Source of the DNA: an uncultured bacterium
GTDB lineage: Bacteria > Bacillota > Clostridia > Oscillospirales > Acutalibacteraceae
DNA length: 14,031 nt
Reading direction: 5' to 3'
NCBI GenBank assembly: GCA_934875675.1
Contig: CAKXIK010000014.1
Location: 1-14,031, forward strand
Shown piece by piece: positions 1 through 8,102 of this stretch. The first letter of the stretch is position 1; each line of letters opens with the position of its first letter. The translations under genes and the position numbers were made by a program. The notes below the pieces were generated by a model. That model ran no database searches and had not been told where the DNA came from. It was given only the letters and a program-made list of their open reading frames with translations.

Positions 1-834
1 ACCACGAAGTCTGCCTGCAAGTTCTTTTGCACATTCATCGCTATCATTTACGCCGGAAATCATGGCATACTCAAAAGAAATCCTGCGCCCCGTCGTTTTT
101 TCATAATCGCTGCAAGCTGTCAGCAATTCCTGCATATTCCAGCGCTTTGCAACCGGCATTGTCTGCCTGCGAATCTCATCATTTGGTGCATGAAGAGAAA
201 CAGAAAGTGTTAATTGCAACTTTTCCTGCATTAAATCATAAATACGGTCTACAACTCCACATGTTGAAAGTGAAATATGCCGCATTCCGATGTTAAGGCC
301 ATCCTCTGCTGAAACCATTTTTAAAAAACGGAGAACATTTTCGTAATTATCAAGCGGCTCTCCCATTCCCATCAGAACAATATTTGAAACACGAATCTGC
401 TTATCCCGCTGAATGGCCTGCACCTGTGCAAGCATTTCCGAAGGCGTCAGATTGCGAAAAAAACCACCCATTCCAGTCGCGCAAAAAGTGCAACCCATTT
501 TACAGCCAACCTGAGTAGAAATACAAACCGAATAACCATGGTGATAGTGCATCAGAACCGATTCAATTGTTTCTCCATCGATCATCTCAAACAAATATTT
601 TGAGGTATCGTCCAGTGAAGAATCCAGTCGCTTCACCTTTTTTGCACAGCGAAGTTCAAAGGTATCCGCAAGCTTTTCCCTCAATACTTTTGAAAGATTT
701 GTCATCTCATCAAAGCTTTCCACACCTTTTTGCTGAACCCACGTATAAATCTGATTGGCACGATATACCGGCTCTCCCAGCCCGGTGACAGCAGCACGCA
801 CCTCTGCTGCTGTTGCAGAACGAAGATCCATCAT
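1..834 (-). CDS. rlmN: RlmN, 23S rRNA (A2503-C2)/tRNA adenine methyltransferase, 3' end missing
   Basis: Radical-SAM enzyme that methylates C2 of A2503 in 23S rRNA and of A37 in some tRNAs. The 278 codons in the window read through to position 1 without a stop, so about 70 C-terminal residues are missing compared with the usual 345 or so. The radical-SAM cysteines are at residues 111, 115 and 118 (CKMGCTFC) and the MGMGEP motif at 155-160; ISLSTCG (187-193) and SVSLHAPND (211-219) also fit the family. The conserved C-terminal methyl-carrying Cys would lie outside the window. The start is ATG-ATG (834 or 831) preceded by AGGGGG about 9 nt upstream. It lies 39 nt downstream of rsmB as the last visible gene of the yicC-to-rlmN cluster, as in many Firmicutes. 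Confidence 0.96.
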   Translation of the reverse strand, partial: MMDLRSATAAEVRAAVTGLGEPVYRANQIYTWVQQKGVESFDEMTNLSKVLREKLADTFELRCAKKVKRLDSSLDDTSKYLFEMIDGETIESVLMHYHHGYSVCISTQVGCKMGCTFCATGMGGFFRNLTPSEMLAQVQAIQRDKQIRVSNIVLMGMGEPLDNYENVLRFLKMVSAEDGLNIGMRHISLSTCGVVDRIYDLMQEKLQLTLSVSLHAPNDEIRRQTMPVAKRWNMQELLTACSDYEKTTGRRISFEYAMISGVNDSDECAKELAGRLRG

Positions 835-873
835 TGTGTGCTGCCCCCTTCCATAAACGATCTGCTTTTATTG

Positions 874-2238
874 TTAACCGTTTTCGGACGGAAATTCTTT
901 CCGAAACGCGGCAAAGAAAAAACCATCGGTGTGGTGCACCTGTGGCATCAGCGTAATTTGATTCTCCGGTTCGTCAATGGCATGTCCGACTGCGGCCGGC
1001 AATGATAACGGTACAGGAGTAAATCCGGGATTCTCCTGCAAAAACCGAGTAACGACCTGACCGTTTTCCGCCGGATTGAGCGTGCAGGTAGAATAAAACA
1101 GTACTCCACCTGGCTGCACAAGCAAGGACGACTGCACCAAAATACAATACTGCACAGATGGAAGATTGTCAAGTGTTTCCGGTGATTTCAAGCGGATTTC
1201 CGGCTTTCGGCGCAAAATTCCCAGTCCGGAACATGGTACGTCACACAAGACACGATGGTATTTTTTTTCGCAATCCTTTTTGTAATCCGGAGTGCACGCA
1301 TCACGAACGGCTGCCTGCAGATTTTGCAATCCCAATCGGGTTGCACCGTCATGAATCAGCTGGACGCGTGCCGGATACAGGTCAAATGCGTCAACGGAAC
1401 CACTTTGATTCAAGTTTTCCGCTATTGTAAACGCCTTACCACCAGGCGCCGAGCACACATCTGCAATCGATTCCCCTGGCTGTGCTCCAAATGCATAACA
1501 AAGCATCTGAGATGCCGCATCCTGCACATGAAATAATCCTTTTTGAAAAGCAGTTAGCTGCTCAAGTGAGCCCGTTGCCGTCAAATCTAATGCACCTGGA
1601 ACTGTCGGATTTACTTGAGCAGAAACCCCTTCCAGTGCCAGCTCTTCTATTAACGACTGCAATGTTGTTTTTAGTGGATTAACGCGAATCGTTAGTGGCG
1701 GACGCCCGAAGGATTCCTGCAGCAACTGTTCACAACACTCCCTGCCATATGCATTTGCCCAAAGGCGAACCAACCACTGCGGCGCCGAATATTTCATTCC
1801 AAGGTAAGTTTTCCAGTTCTTTTGCGGCGGCAGAATGATTTGGAGGCCGTCCCGATCGATTGCATGCAAAACTGCATTCACAAAGCCCGCCGCAAACTCA
1901 GCCCCAGCCTTTTTCACGCAATTAACGGTTTCGTTGATCGCAGCAGAAGGCGGAACTTTATCCATATAGATCAGTTGATATGCACCCAATCGCAGTGCAT
2001 TTCGCACAATCGGTTCTATTTCACTCCATCGGCGATTTGCATGGCTGGCCGCCACATAGTCCAATGTGATCTGCCGTTCCAAAACTCCATAAACAAGATT
2101 CACTGCAAAGGCCTTATCCTTTACAGATAAATTTGTTTCTTTTAAGATGCTGTTCAGCACCAGATTAGAATAACCGTCCTGCTCATTGACACGCAATAAA
2201 ATCTTCAGCGCGGTATCTCGCGCATTGAGCTGGCTCAT
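874..2238 (-). CDS. rsmB: RsmB, 16S rRNA (cytosine967-C5)-methyltransferase
   Basis: SAM-dependent enzyme that methylates C967 of 16S rRNA. The 454 residues match the family length. The N-terminal 140 or so residues form a NusB-like RNA-binding domain (AINETVN near 99-105). The Rossmann methyltransferase domain follows: SAM motif I at 259-268 (ADVCSAPGGK), motif IV with DVPCSGLG (Cys336, proposed release cysteine), motif VI with STCTLNPAENG (Cys385, nucleophile), and a C-terminal HHTDGFFFAAFRK. The ATG overlaps the yugP stop as ATGA, so translation is probably coupled; AGGA sits 7 nt before the ATG, inside the end of yugP. The gene appears complete, with both catalytic cysteines. Confidence 0.97.
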   Translation of the reverse strand: MSQLNARDTALKILLRVNEQDGYSNLVLNSILKETNLSVKDKAFAVNLVYGVLERQITLDYVAASHANRRWSEIEPIVRNALRLGAYQLIYMDKVPPSAAINETVNCVKKAGAEFAAGFVNAVLHAIDRDGLQIILPPQKNWKTYLGMKYSAPQWLVRLWANAYGRECCEQLLQESFGRPPLTIRVNPLKTTLQSLIEELALEGVSAQVNPTVPGALDLTATGSLEQLTAFQKGLFHVQDAASQMLCYAFGAQPGESIADVCSAPGGKAFTIAENLNQSGSVDAFDLYPARVQLIHDGATRLGLQNLQAAVRDACTPDYKKDCEKKYHRVLCDVPCSGLGILRRKPEIRLKSPETLDNLPSVQYCILVQSSLLVQPGGVLFYSTCTLNPAENGQVVTRFLQENPGFTPVPLSLPAAVGHAIDEPENQITLMPQVHHTDGFFFAAFRKEFPSENG

Positions 2239-2936
2239 CGGTCATTCCTGCGGCCAAAAATCATCAACAGTCTCAGCAAGCTTAAAATCGCGGTAAATGC
2301 TGATGCAAGATAGGTCATTGCCGCTGCACGGAGAACACGTTTTGCTCCTACCAGTTCTTCCTGAGAAAGCATCCCGGATTCTGCAATTGCTGCAAGAGCA
2401 CGCGAGCTGGCATTGAATTCAACCGGAAGGGTAACAAGCTCCATAAAAACAGCCAACGAATAAAGGATAATACCTGCAGTCACAACAAAGTCAAATTGAA
2501 CAGGCAGAAGCATTCCGAAAATAATCATGGGCATTGCCAATTGAGAACCAACCCGCGCAACGGGAATCACCGCAGAACGCAACCGCATCGGTCCGTAACC
2601 AACTGCGTGCTGCACCGCATGACCTGCTTCGTGTGCAGCTACCCCAACCGCTGCAACACTTGCAGCGTCATAAACGGAATCTGAAAGCCGAATCACACTC
2701 GCTTTCGGGTCAAAATGATCGGTTAGATTTCCGCGGACATGCTCCAGACACACATTGGTAATCCCGTTATTTCGCAAAACGGTCGCTGCCGCGTTAGCAC
2801 CGGTAAGACCACGCATATTTCTGACGTTTGAATACTTTGCAAACGTTGATTTCACGCTGGTTTGCGCCCAAAGTGTCAAAATCAGTGCAGGCAGCATAAA
2901 AACAAAATAACTCCAGTTATAATAGTAAAATCCCAT
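2235..2936 (-). CDS. yugP: YugP-family membrane zinc metallopeptidase
   Basis: Putative membrane-embedded zinc peptidase of the Zn_peptidase_2 (PF04298) family; its physiological substrate is not known. The 233 residues carry an N-terminal hydrophobic segment (about 9-25), the zinc motif HEAGH at 102-106 with zinc ligands His102 and His106 and catalytic Glu103, and the conserved segment TLPVEFNASSRA at 169-180, whose Glu173 is the likely third ligand. Further hydrophobic stretches lie at about 132-147, 150-168 and 206-226. The start follows AAAGG with an 11-nt spacer. It lies 36 nt after fmt and overlaps rsmB by 4 nt. This position between fmt and rsmB is common in Clostridia, but it does not by itself reveal a role. 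Confidence 0.93.
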   Translation of the reverse strand: MGFYYYNWSYFVFMLPALILTLWAQTSVKSTFAKYSNVRNMRGLTGANAAATVLRNNGITNVCLEHVRGNLTDHFDPKASVIRLSDSVYDAASVAAVGVAAHEAGHAVQHAVGYGPMRLRSAVIPVARVGSQLAMPMIIFGMLLPVQFDFVVTAGIILYSLAVFMELVTLPVEFNASSRALAAIAESGMLSQEELVGAKRVLRAAAMTYLASAFTAILSLLRLLMIFGRRNDR

Positions 2937-2972
2937 AGAATACCATACCTTTCACAAGCATATAACCGTTGG

Positions 2973-3896
2973 TTACCCCAGAATGGTTCCGGATTCCATC
3001 CGATGTCCACGCAAAAAATCAGAGACGTTCATCCGTTTTCCGCCCTCATACTGGATTTCTGTTAACTCCAACGCAGTTGCGTTTCCACAAGCGACCACAA
3101 GCGGAGCATCGGAGAGAATTTCTCCCGGTTTTCCCTCTTGACCTGCAGCAAGTTGAGATGCGTGAATTTTGAGTCTTTTGCCTTCAAAGACAGTTTCCGT
3201 CCCCGGCCAAGGATACAATCCGCGAATCTGATTATGAATTTGGAAAGCTGTATGCGTCCAATCAATTACAGAGAGTTCTCTCGTCAGCATCGGTGCAAAA
3301 CAGGTCTGTGAATCATCTTGCTTTGTTCTGGTCAGGGTTCCGTTTTGCAGTGCGCAGATCGTTTTGGAACACAACTGAGCTCCCATCAACGAGAGTCTGT
3401 CATGCAGTTCTTCTGCGGTTTCGTTCTCCGCAATCGGTGTTTCCGCTTTTTGCAACATATCCCCGGTATCAATCCCCACATCCATAAACATAGTGGTAAC
3501 ACCGGTAATCGCCTCTCCATTGATAATTGACCATTGAATCGGCGCCGCACCACGATATTTGGGGAGCAAAGATGCATGTACATTAATACATCCATATTTT
3601 GGAAGTTCTAATACTGCTTTCGGTAAAATCTTGCCATAAGCCACCACAATGATCAGTTCTGGAGAAAGTGACTGCAGTGTATCCAACACTTCCTGTGTTT
3701 TCATACTTTTCGGTTGAAAAACGGGAATATTATGCTCTAAAGCAAGTGCTTTGACAGGAGTTGGCTGCAACGTATTGCTTCTGCCGCGCGCTTTATCCGT
3801 CTGTGTGAATACACCACAGACGTCATGACCGTCCTGCAGCAACCGGAGCAATGTCGGTACCGCAAAATCCGGTGTTCCCATAAATACAATTTTCAT
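2973..3896 (-). CDS. fmt: Fmt, methionyl-tRNA formyltransferase
   Basis: Transfers a formyl group from 10-formyl-tetrahydrofolate to Met-tRNAi for translation initiation. The 307 residues match the usual 305-320. The N-terminal formyltransferase domain starts MKIVFMGTPDFAVPTL and has the catalytic signature NVHASLLPKYRGAAPIQW (105-122; Asn105, His107) and MDVGIDTGDM (138-147; the conserved Asp is probably Asp143). A C-terminal tRNA-binding domain covers roughly 205-307. A GGAGG lies about 16 nt before the ATG, farther than usual. Def, which later removes the formyl group, is the gene immediately upstream (58-nt gap), the classical def-fmt pairing. No defect was seen. Confidence 0.97.
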   Translation of the reverse strand: MKIVFMGTPDFAVPTLLRLLQDGHDVCGVFTQTDKARGRSNTLQPTPVKALALEHNIPVFQPKSMKTQEVLDTLQSLSPELIIVVAYGKILPKAVLELPKYGCINVHASLLPKYRGAAPIQWSIINGEAITGVTTMFMDVGIDTGDMLQKAETPIAENETAEELHDRLSLMGAQLCSKTICALQNGTLTRTKQDDSQTCFAPMLTRELSVIDWTHTAFQIHNQIRGLYPWPGTETVFEGKRLKIHASQLAAGQEGKPGEILSDAPLVVACGNATALELTEIQYEGGKRMNVSDFLRGHRMESGTILG

Positions 3897-3954
3897 AGTA
3901 TACCATCACTTTCCTCCGCACTCGGAATCTAACGAATCAACGATCATCTTTTGA

Positions 3955-4416
3955 TTATTCGTCGTCCGGCTCGATGTATTCAACAACATGACTGCGGAAT
4001 AAAATACCATCCAAATGATCGATTTCATGACAGAATGCACGCGCCAGCAGATCCTGCCCTTCATATTCATGATAAATTCCAAGGCGATCCTGCGCGCGAA
4101 CCTTGACCCACATTGGGCGTTTTGTAATTCCCCACACTCCGGGACAGGAAAGGCATCCTTCCGTTTCCTGCTGCGTCCCGTGCTTTTCTATAATTTGTGG
4201 ATTAACCAATTCCATCGGGCCTTCTCCTGTATCAATTACAACCACACGACGCAGAATTCCTACCTGTGGTGCAGCCAGTCCGACACCGTTTGCATCATGC
4301 ATGGTTTCAAACATATCGTCAATTAATTCTGCAAGCTTACGATCAAATTTTTCTACCATACGGCATTTTTTTAAGAGGATGTCGTCCCCTTCCTTTACAA
4401 CATTACGAATTGCCAT
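3955..4416 (-). CDS. def: Def, peptide deformylase
   Basis: Metal (Fe2+/Zn2+) hydrolase that removes the N-formyl group from nascent proteins. From the ATG at 4416 it is 153 residues. All three signature motifs are present: GVGLAAPQ (44-51), EGCLS (86-90, metal ligand Cys88) and HEIDH (130-134, ligands His130 and His134, catalytic Glu131). The start at MAIRNVV fits family N-termini. In-frame alternatives are an ATG at 4428 and a GTG at 4437, but AAAGGA (about 4430-4435) would be too close to both. The gap to the priA stop is 26 nt. The C-terminus is acidic (EPDDE). Confidence 0.96.
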   Translation of the reverse strand: MAIRNVVKEGDDILLKKCRMVEKFDRKLAELIDDMFETMHDANGVGLAAPQVGILRRVVVIDTGEGPMELVNPQIIEKHGTQQETEGCLSCPGVWGITKRPMWVKVRAQDRLGIYHEYEGQDLLARAFCHEIDHLDGILFRSHVVEYIEPDDE

Positions 4417-4442
4417 CTCAAGTTCCATTCCTTTCACAAAAA

Positions 4443-6896
4443 CTATAATATACTATCCGGATTCATATCTGCATATGCCGTAACTCTGCTGAACTCTTTG
4501 TTCTGTCCATGCAAAACGAGTAAACGGCCGATTAATTCGCGAAGGCGTATACTGTTGCGACATTTAATCAACAGCTTATATCGGAATTTTTGGTTGACCC
4601 GAAGCACTGCTGCAGGCGAAGGACCAATTACTCTTAACGGCAGTTCGGCATATTCCTGAGCAGCCAGCTGAGAGAATTGTTGTAAAAATGTTTGTGCCGC
4701 AGTCTTGACAGGCAACTCAATTCCTCCCACAAAACCAACTACGCAAAGATCGGCAAACGGGGGATACAACATCGCCTTGCGAACCTCTATTTCTCCTTTG
4801 TAAAAAGCATCATAATCCTGTTGCGCCGCCAAGCGGATTACCGGACTTTGCGGGGTCATGGTTTGAATGAATGCTTTTCCGCCTGCCGTTCCTCTTCCTG
4901 CTCGCCCTACTACCTGTGTTAACAATGAAAACGCACGTTCATAACTGCGAAAATCATCACCGTATAACTCCTGGTCAGCGGAAAGAACACCCACCAACGT
5001 CACATTAGGAAAATCCAATCCTTTTGCCACCATTTGCGTTCCGATTAAAATATCATACTTACCTTGCGAAAACTGCTCCAATTTTTCTTCATGTGAGAAC
5101 CGCGCCATTGTTGTGTCCGCATCCATACGCAGGATACGTGCCTGAGGGAAAAGCTCTGCAAGCTCTTCTTGTGCGCGCTGTGTTCCGCAGCCGCCATACC
5201 GAACCGTTGGCTCTCCGCAATACGGACATTTTTCCGGCATTGGAATAGAGTGTCCGCAGTAATGGCACATCAAGCGGTGATTTGCCGCATGATAAGTCAT
5301 AGATATACTGCAGTTTGGACAGGACAGCACTTTTTTGCAAGCGCTGCAAGAAACAAATGTATGGTATCCACGCCGATTCAACAGCAAAATCGACTGATGC
5401 TTTTCCCGAAGATTTTTTGAAATCTCTTCCAGTAACGCGCTGCTAAACACGCCGGAATGTGCCGGATTTTCCGCCATATCAATCACTTCCACCTGCGGAA
5501 GCTTAGCATTGCCATAACGATTTTTTAACACATTACAGCCATATTTTCCGTTTTGAGCATAGTAAAAGCTCTCGATAGATGGAGTTGCCGACCCAAGCAG
5601 CAAAAGTCCCTTGTGATATTTGCACCGAAACCGGGCAATCTCTTTCGCGTGAAAACGTGGAGAAGCTTCGGATTTGTATGTCTGCTCCTGTTCTTCATCC
5701 ATTACGATTAACCCAACGGTTTGAAACGGCGCAAAGACTGCTGAGCGGGTTCCGATTGCAATCTTAGCCTCGCCCCGAAAAACGCGCATCCACTCATCTT
5801 TACGCTCTCCCAAGGACAGCGCACTATGAAAAACAGCAATTTGTGCACCAAAACAACGGCGAAACAGCGAAATCAGCTGCGGAGTCAGAGAAATTTCCGG
5901 TACCATCAGAATTACATTTTCGCCTCGTTTGACGGTTTCATCAATCAAACGAAGAAAGACGGATGTTTTGCCACTGCCGGTTACACCATAAAGAAGAGAA
6001 ACACCTCCACCGGTATTCTTCTTTTCCAGCAGCGACAAAAATGCCTGTTGCTGTTCCCGGGTCAGTTTTACCGCTGAAGGATCGCTTCGCACTTCTGGCT
6101 CGACTGCATAACGGCTTCGACTGACAGCCGTTTCATAACACTCAATAATCCCTTTACGTTCCAATGTCTGCAAAACGGATGTGGTAACACCGCAAAAATA
6201 GCAGACCTCTTTATATGCTGCGGAGCCTACCTCCTGCAGCAATTCAACAACAGATTTCTGTCGCAGCGTAAGCTTTTCCTTTGGCTCCTGCATCCATTCC
6301 GCCAGTCGAACCATGCGCATGGAAGCATCTCCGATTTGCTGCGCAGCGGTTTGGGAACGAATAAGAAATCCTTCTTTCGTCATCCGTGTGAGTATTTTGC
6401 TGCACATTTCCGGCTGATATCCCAAACGCTTTGCAATTTTATCTTCCGACAACAGCCCTGCATTCTTTTTCATAAACAGGACAACCTGTTTTTCCTCCGG
6501 TAAAAGTGCATTGGCCTGCTCCAAAGAAAAATCAGCTGCAGCGTAACAATCTGTCATTTTTAAATTGATTCCGGCCGGCAGCATTAAACGCACTGCTTCG
6601 TATACGGTGCAAAAGGTTGTTTCCTTCATCCACAACGCAAGTCGAAGCATTTCATCACTCAGCAAGGGTTTTTCATCGGGCAAATCAATTATTTGTTTCA
6701 ACTTGTCGCCACTTCCCTGTGAGCAGGAAAGAACAATGCCCTGACGCTGACGGTCTCCTCGTCCAAAGGGTACCAGAACACGGCAACCTGGACAAATTCG
6801 ATCTTTTAAATTATCCGGAACGATATAATCAAACGGCTTATCAAAATGATAGGCCGTTTGGTCAACCGCAACCTGCGCAATAGGAATCATCTTCAT
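4443..6896 (-). CDS. priA: PriA, primosomal replication-restart helicase
   Basis: 3'-to-5' superfamily-2 DNA helicase that recognises stalled forks and reloads the replicative helicase. The 817 residues comprise an N-terminal 3'-end-binding domain (about 1-110), a winged-helix region (about 130-270), helicase motor 1 with Walker A GVTGSGKT (304-311), Walker B MDEEQ (399-403) and GSATPS (435-440), then a zinc-binding insertion with Cys517, 520, 526, 529, 544, 547, 557 and 560. Motor 2 contains VAKGLDF and GRAGRG. Motif II reads DEEQ where E. coli and B. subtilis have DEEH. AAGG lies 5 nt before the ATG. It sits 24 nt after rpoZ and 26 nt before def, a standard Firmicutes order. Confidence 0.97.
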   Translation of the reverse strand: MKMIPIAQVAVDQTAYHFDKPFDYIVPDNLKDRICPGCRVLVPFGRGDRQRQGIVLSCSQGSGDKLKQIIDLPDEKPLLSDEMLRLALWMKETTFCTVYEAVRLMLPAGINLKMTDCYAAADFSLEQANALLPEEKQVVLFMKKNAGLLSEDKIAKRLGYQPEMCSKILTRMTKEGFLIRSQTAAQQIGDASMRMVRLAEWMQEPKEKLTLRQKSVVELLQEVGSAAYKEVCYFCGVTTSVLQTLERKGIIECYETAVSRSRYAVEPEVRSDPSAVKLTREQQQAFLSLLEKKNTGGGVSLLYGVTGSGKTSVFLRLIDETVKRGENVILMVPEISLTPQLISLFRRCFGAQIAVFHSALSLGERKDEWMRVFRGEAKIAIGTRSAVFAPFQTVGLIVMDEEQEQTYKSEASPRFHAKEIARFRCKYHKGLLLLGSATPSIESFYYAQNGKYGCNVLKNRYGNAKLPQVEVIDMAENPAHSGVFSSALLEEISKNLREKHQSILLLNRRGYHTFVSCSACKKVLSCPNCSISMTYHAANHRLMCHYCGHSIPMPEKCPYCGEPTVRYGGCGTQRAQEELAELFPQARILRMDADTTMARFSHEEKLEQFSQGKYDILIGTQMVAKGLDFPNVTLVGVLSADQELYGDDFRSYERAFSLLTQVVGRAGRGTAGGKAFIQTMTPQSPVIRLAAQQDYDAFYKGEIEVRKAMLYPPFADLCVVGFVGGIELPVKTAAQTFLQQFSQLAAQEYAELPLRVIGPSPAAVLRVNQKFRYKLLIKCRNSIRLRELIGRLLVLHGQNKEFSRVTAYADMNPDSIL

Positions 6897-6920
6897 CTGA
6901 GCCTTCCGTATGCTTTTGCG

Positions 6921-7205
6921 TTATTCTTCTTCTGTTGAATCGTCGGCAGAAAAACTATCCAGCGAGAAATTCTGTGCAGATGTTCCCTCACAAGCTTCAC
7001 GATCCTCTGTTTCCGGCGGGTCAACAATTTTAAATTCTTTATCCAAAAATTCTTCAACAGCCAGACCCACTGGTTTCTCGATTAAAATATCGCCGTCCTG
7101 CTCTGCCTCGTCCACAATCTGGCGGGCACGCTTTGCGATCCCGATAACAAGCGCATAGCGGCTTGGCACATTTTCAATTGCACTGTCTACAATAGGTTTC
7201 AACAT
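6921..7205 (-). CDS. rpoZ: RpoZ, RNA polymerase omega subunit with acidic tail
   Basis: Small subunit that binds the beta' C-terminus and helps assembly of RNA polymerase. The core (about 1-62) has the omega signature SRYALVIGIAKRARQI (15-30) and KPVGLAVEEF (44-53). The total of 94 residues exceeds the 65-75 typical of Gram-positive omega because of a tail from Pro63 to Glu94 with 11 acidic residues and one basic, ending EEE. The only good Shine-Dalgarno, AAAGGG, is about 13 nt before the ATG, a long spacing. It lies between gmk (23-nt gap) and priA (24-nt gap), the conserved gmk-rpoZ-priA arrangement, which strongly supports the call. Confidence 0.93.
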   Translation of the reverse strand: MLKPIVDSAIENVPSRYALVIGIAKRARQIVDEAEQDGDILIEKPVGLAVEEFLDKEFKIVDPPETEDREACEGTSAQNFSLDSFSADDSTEEE

Positions 7206-7228
7206 AATCTGAATTCGTCCCTTTCAAA

Positions 7229-7819
7229 TTAAATCATAATTTCAGTGCGTGCAGCACGGCAATGTTCCGCACGCAGAATAGCCTTCATATCATCGACTGC
7301 CGTTTCCAACTCACCGTTTACTACCACATAGTCATACTGAGCTGCGAGTTTAAGTTCTTCTTTTGCCTGTGCAAGACGTTTTTGAATGGTGGGTTCGTCC
7401 TCTGTCTGGCGTTTACGGAGACGATGCTCAAGCACCTCCATGGAAGGTGGCAGAATAAATATCGTGATACACTCCGGAAACTTTTTCTTGATCTGCAGCG
7501 CACCTTGGACCTCAATTTCAAGAACGACGTCTTTTCCCTCTTCCATTGCTGTTTCCACCGGTTTGCGCGGTGTTCCGTAATAATTGCCGCAATAACAGGC
7601 ATGCTCCAGCATTCCGTCATTAGCAATCATTTCTTCAAATGCTTCTTTTTGAAGAAAAAAGTAATTCACACCGTTTTGTTCACCCTCCCGGGGCAAGCGC
7701 GTGGTAGCCGAAATGGAAAGCATAACCGAAGAATCATCTTTTAAGACTTCTTGCAAAATAGTACCTTTTCCGGAGCCGGATGGTCCCGAAAAAACAATCA
7801 TTAAGCCTTTATTCTTCAT
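7229..7819 (-). CDS. gmk: Gmk, guanylate kinase
   Basis: Phosphorylates GMP to GDP with ATP in guanine nucleotide synthesis. From the ATG at 7819 it has 196 residues, near the usual 200. The P-loop GPSGSGKGT is at 12-20, the GMP-binding region SATTRLPREGEQNGVNYFF at 37-55, EIEVQGA at 101-107 and the lid region RLRKRQTED at 133-141. The ATG at 7819 lies inside the last codons of remA (11-nt overlap); the best ribosome site, GAGGAG (7830-7835), is 10 nt upstream, inside remA. The frame is open farther upstream (to 7852), but those residues do not resemble the family, so the shorter start is preferred. Confidence 0.96.
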   Translation of the reverse strand: MKNKGLMIVFSGPSGSGKGTILQEVLKDDSSVMLSISATTRLPREGEQNGVNYFFLQKEAFEEMIANDGMLEHACYCGNYYGTPRKPVETAMEEGKDVVLEIEVQGALQIKKKFPECITIFILPPSMEVLEHRLRKRQTEDEPTIQKRLAQAKEELKLAAQYDYVVVNGELETAVDDMKAILRAEHCRAARTEIMI

Positions 7820-8087
7820 CCTCGTCAAACTCCTCATCCATTTCATCCTCATCGTGGTCGTTCAGGCGGTTGGCAACCGTTTCGGGCTGCACTGCCGAAA
7901 GAATTACGTGGTCGCTGTCTGTCACGATGACTGCACGGGTTCTGCGGCCGTAAGTAGCATCGATCAAAGATCCGCGCTCTTTTGCATCCTGCACAATTCT
8001 TTTAATCGGCGCCGATTCCGGACTAACAATCGCCACTAATCGGTTGGCAGAAACCATATTGCCAAACCCAATATTAATCAGTTTCAT
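7809..8087 (-). CDS. remA: RemA (DUF370), matrix-gene regulatory DNA-binding protein
   Basis: RemA in Bacillus subtilis is a small oligomeric DNA-binding activator of biofilm-matrix operons. This 92-residue protein begins MKLINIGFGNMVSANR, contains IVSPESAPIKR (20-30) and the basic DATYGRRTRAV (43-53), then SDHVILSAVQPETVANRL (58-75), nearly the B. subtilis pattern. The tail is very acidic: 13 of the last 16 residues are Asp or Glu. GGAG lies 9 nt before the ATG; yicC ends 15 nt upstream. Its 3' end carries the ribosome site and start of gmk. The yicC-remA-gmk order is conserved in Firmicutes; the targets in this organism cannot be read from the sequence. Confidence 0.95.
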   Translation of the reverse strand: MKLINIGFGNMVSANRLVAIVSPESAPIKRIVQDAKERGSLIDATYGRRTRAVIVTDSDHVILSAVQPETVANRLNDHDEDEMDEEFDEDEE

Positions 8088-8102
8088 CGGTCAGCACTCC
8101 GT

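Noticed and set aside
4443..6896. DEEQ instead of DEEH in PriA motif II as a catalytic defect
   Set aside because: The catalytic Asp-Glu pair is intact, and a Gln at this place is, to my recollection, found in other clostridial PriA proteins; all other motifs are normal.
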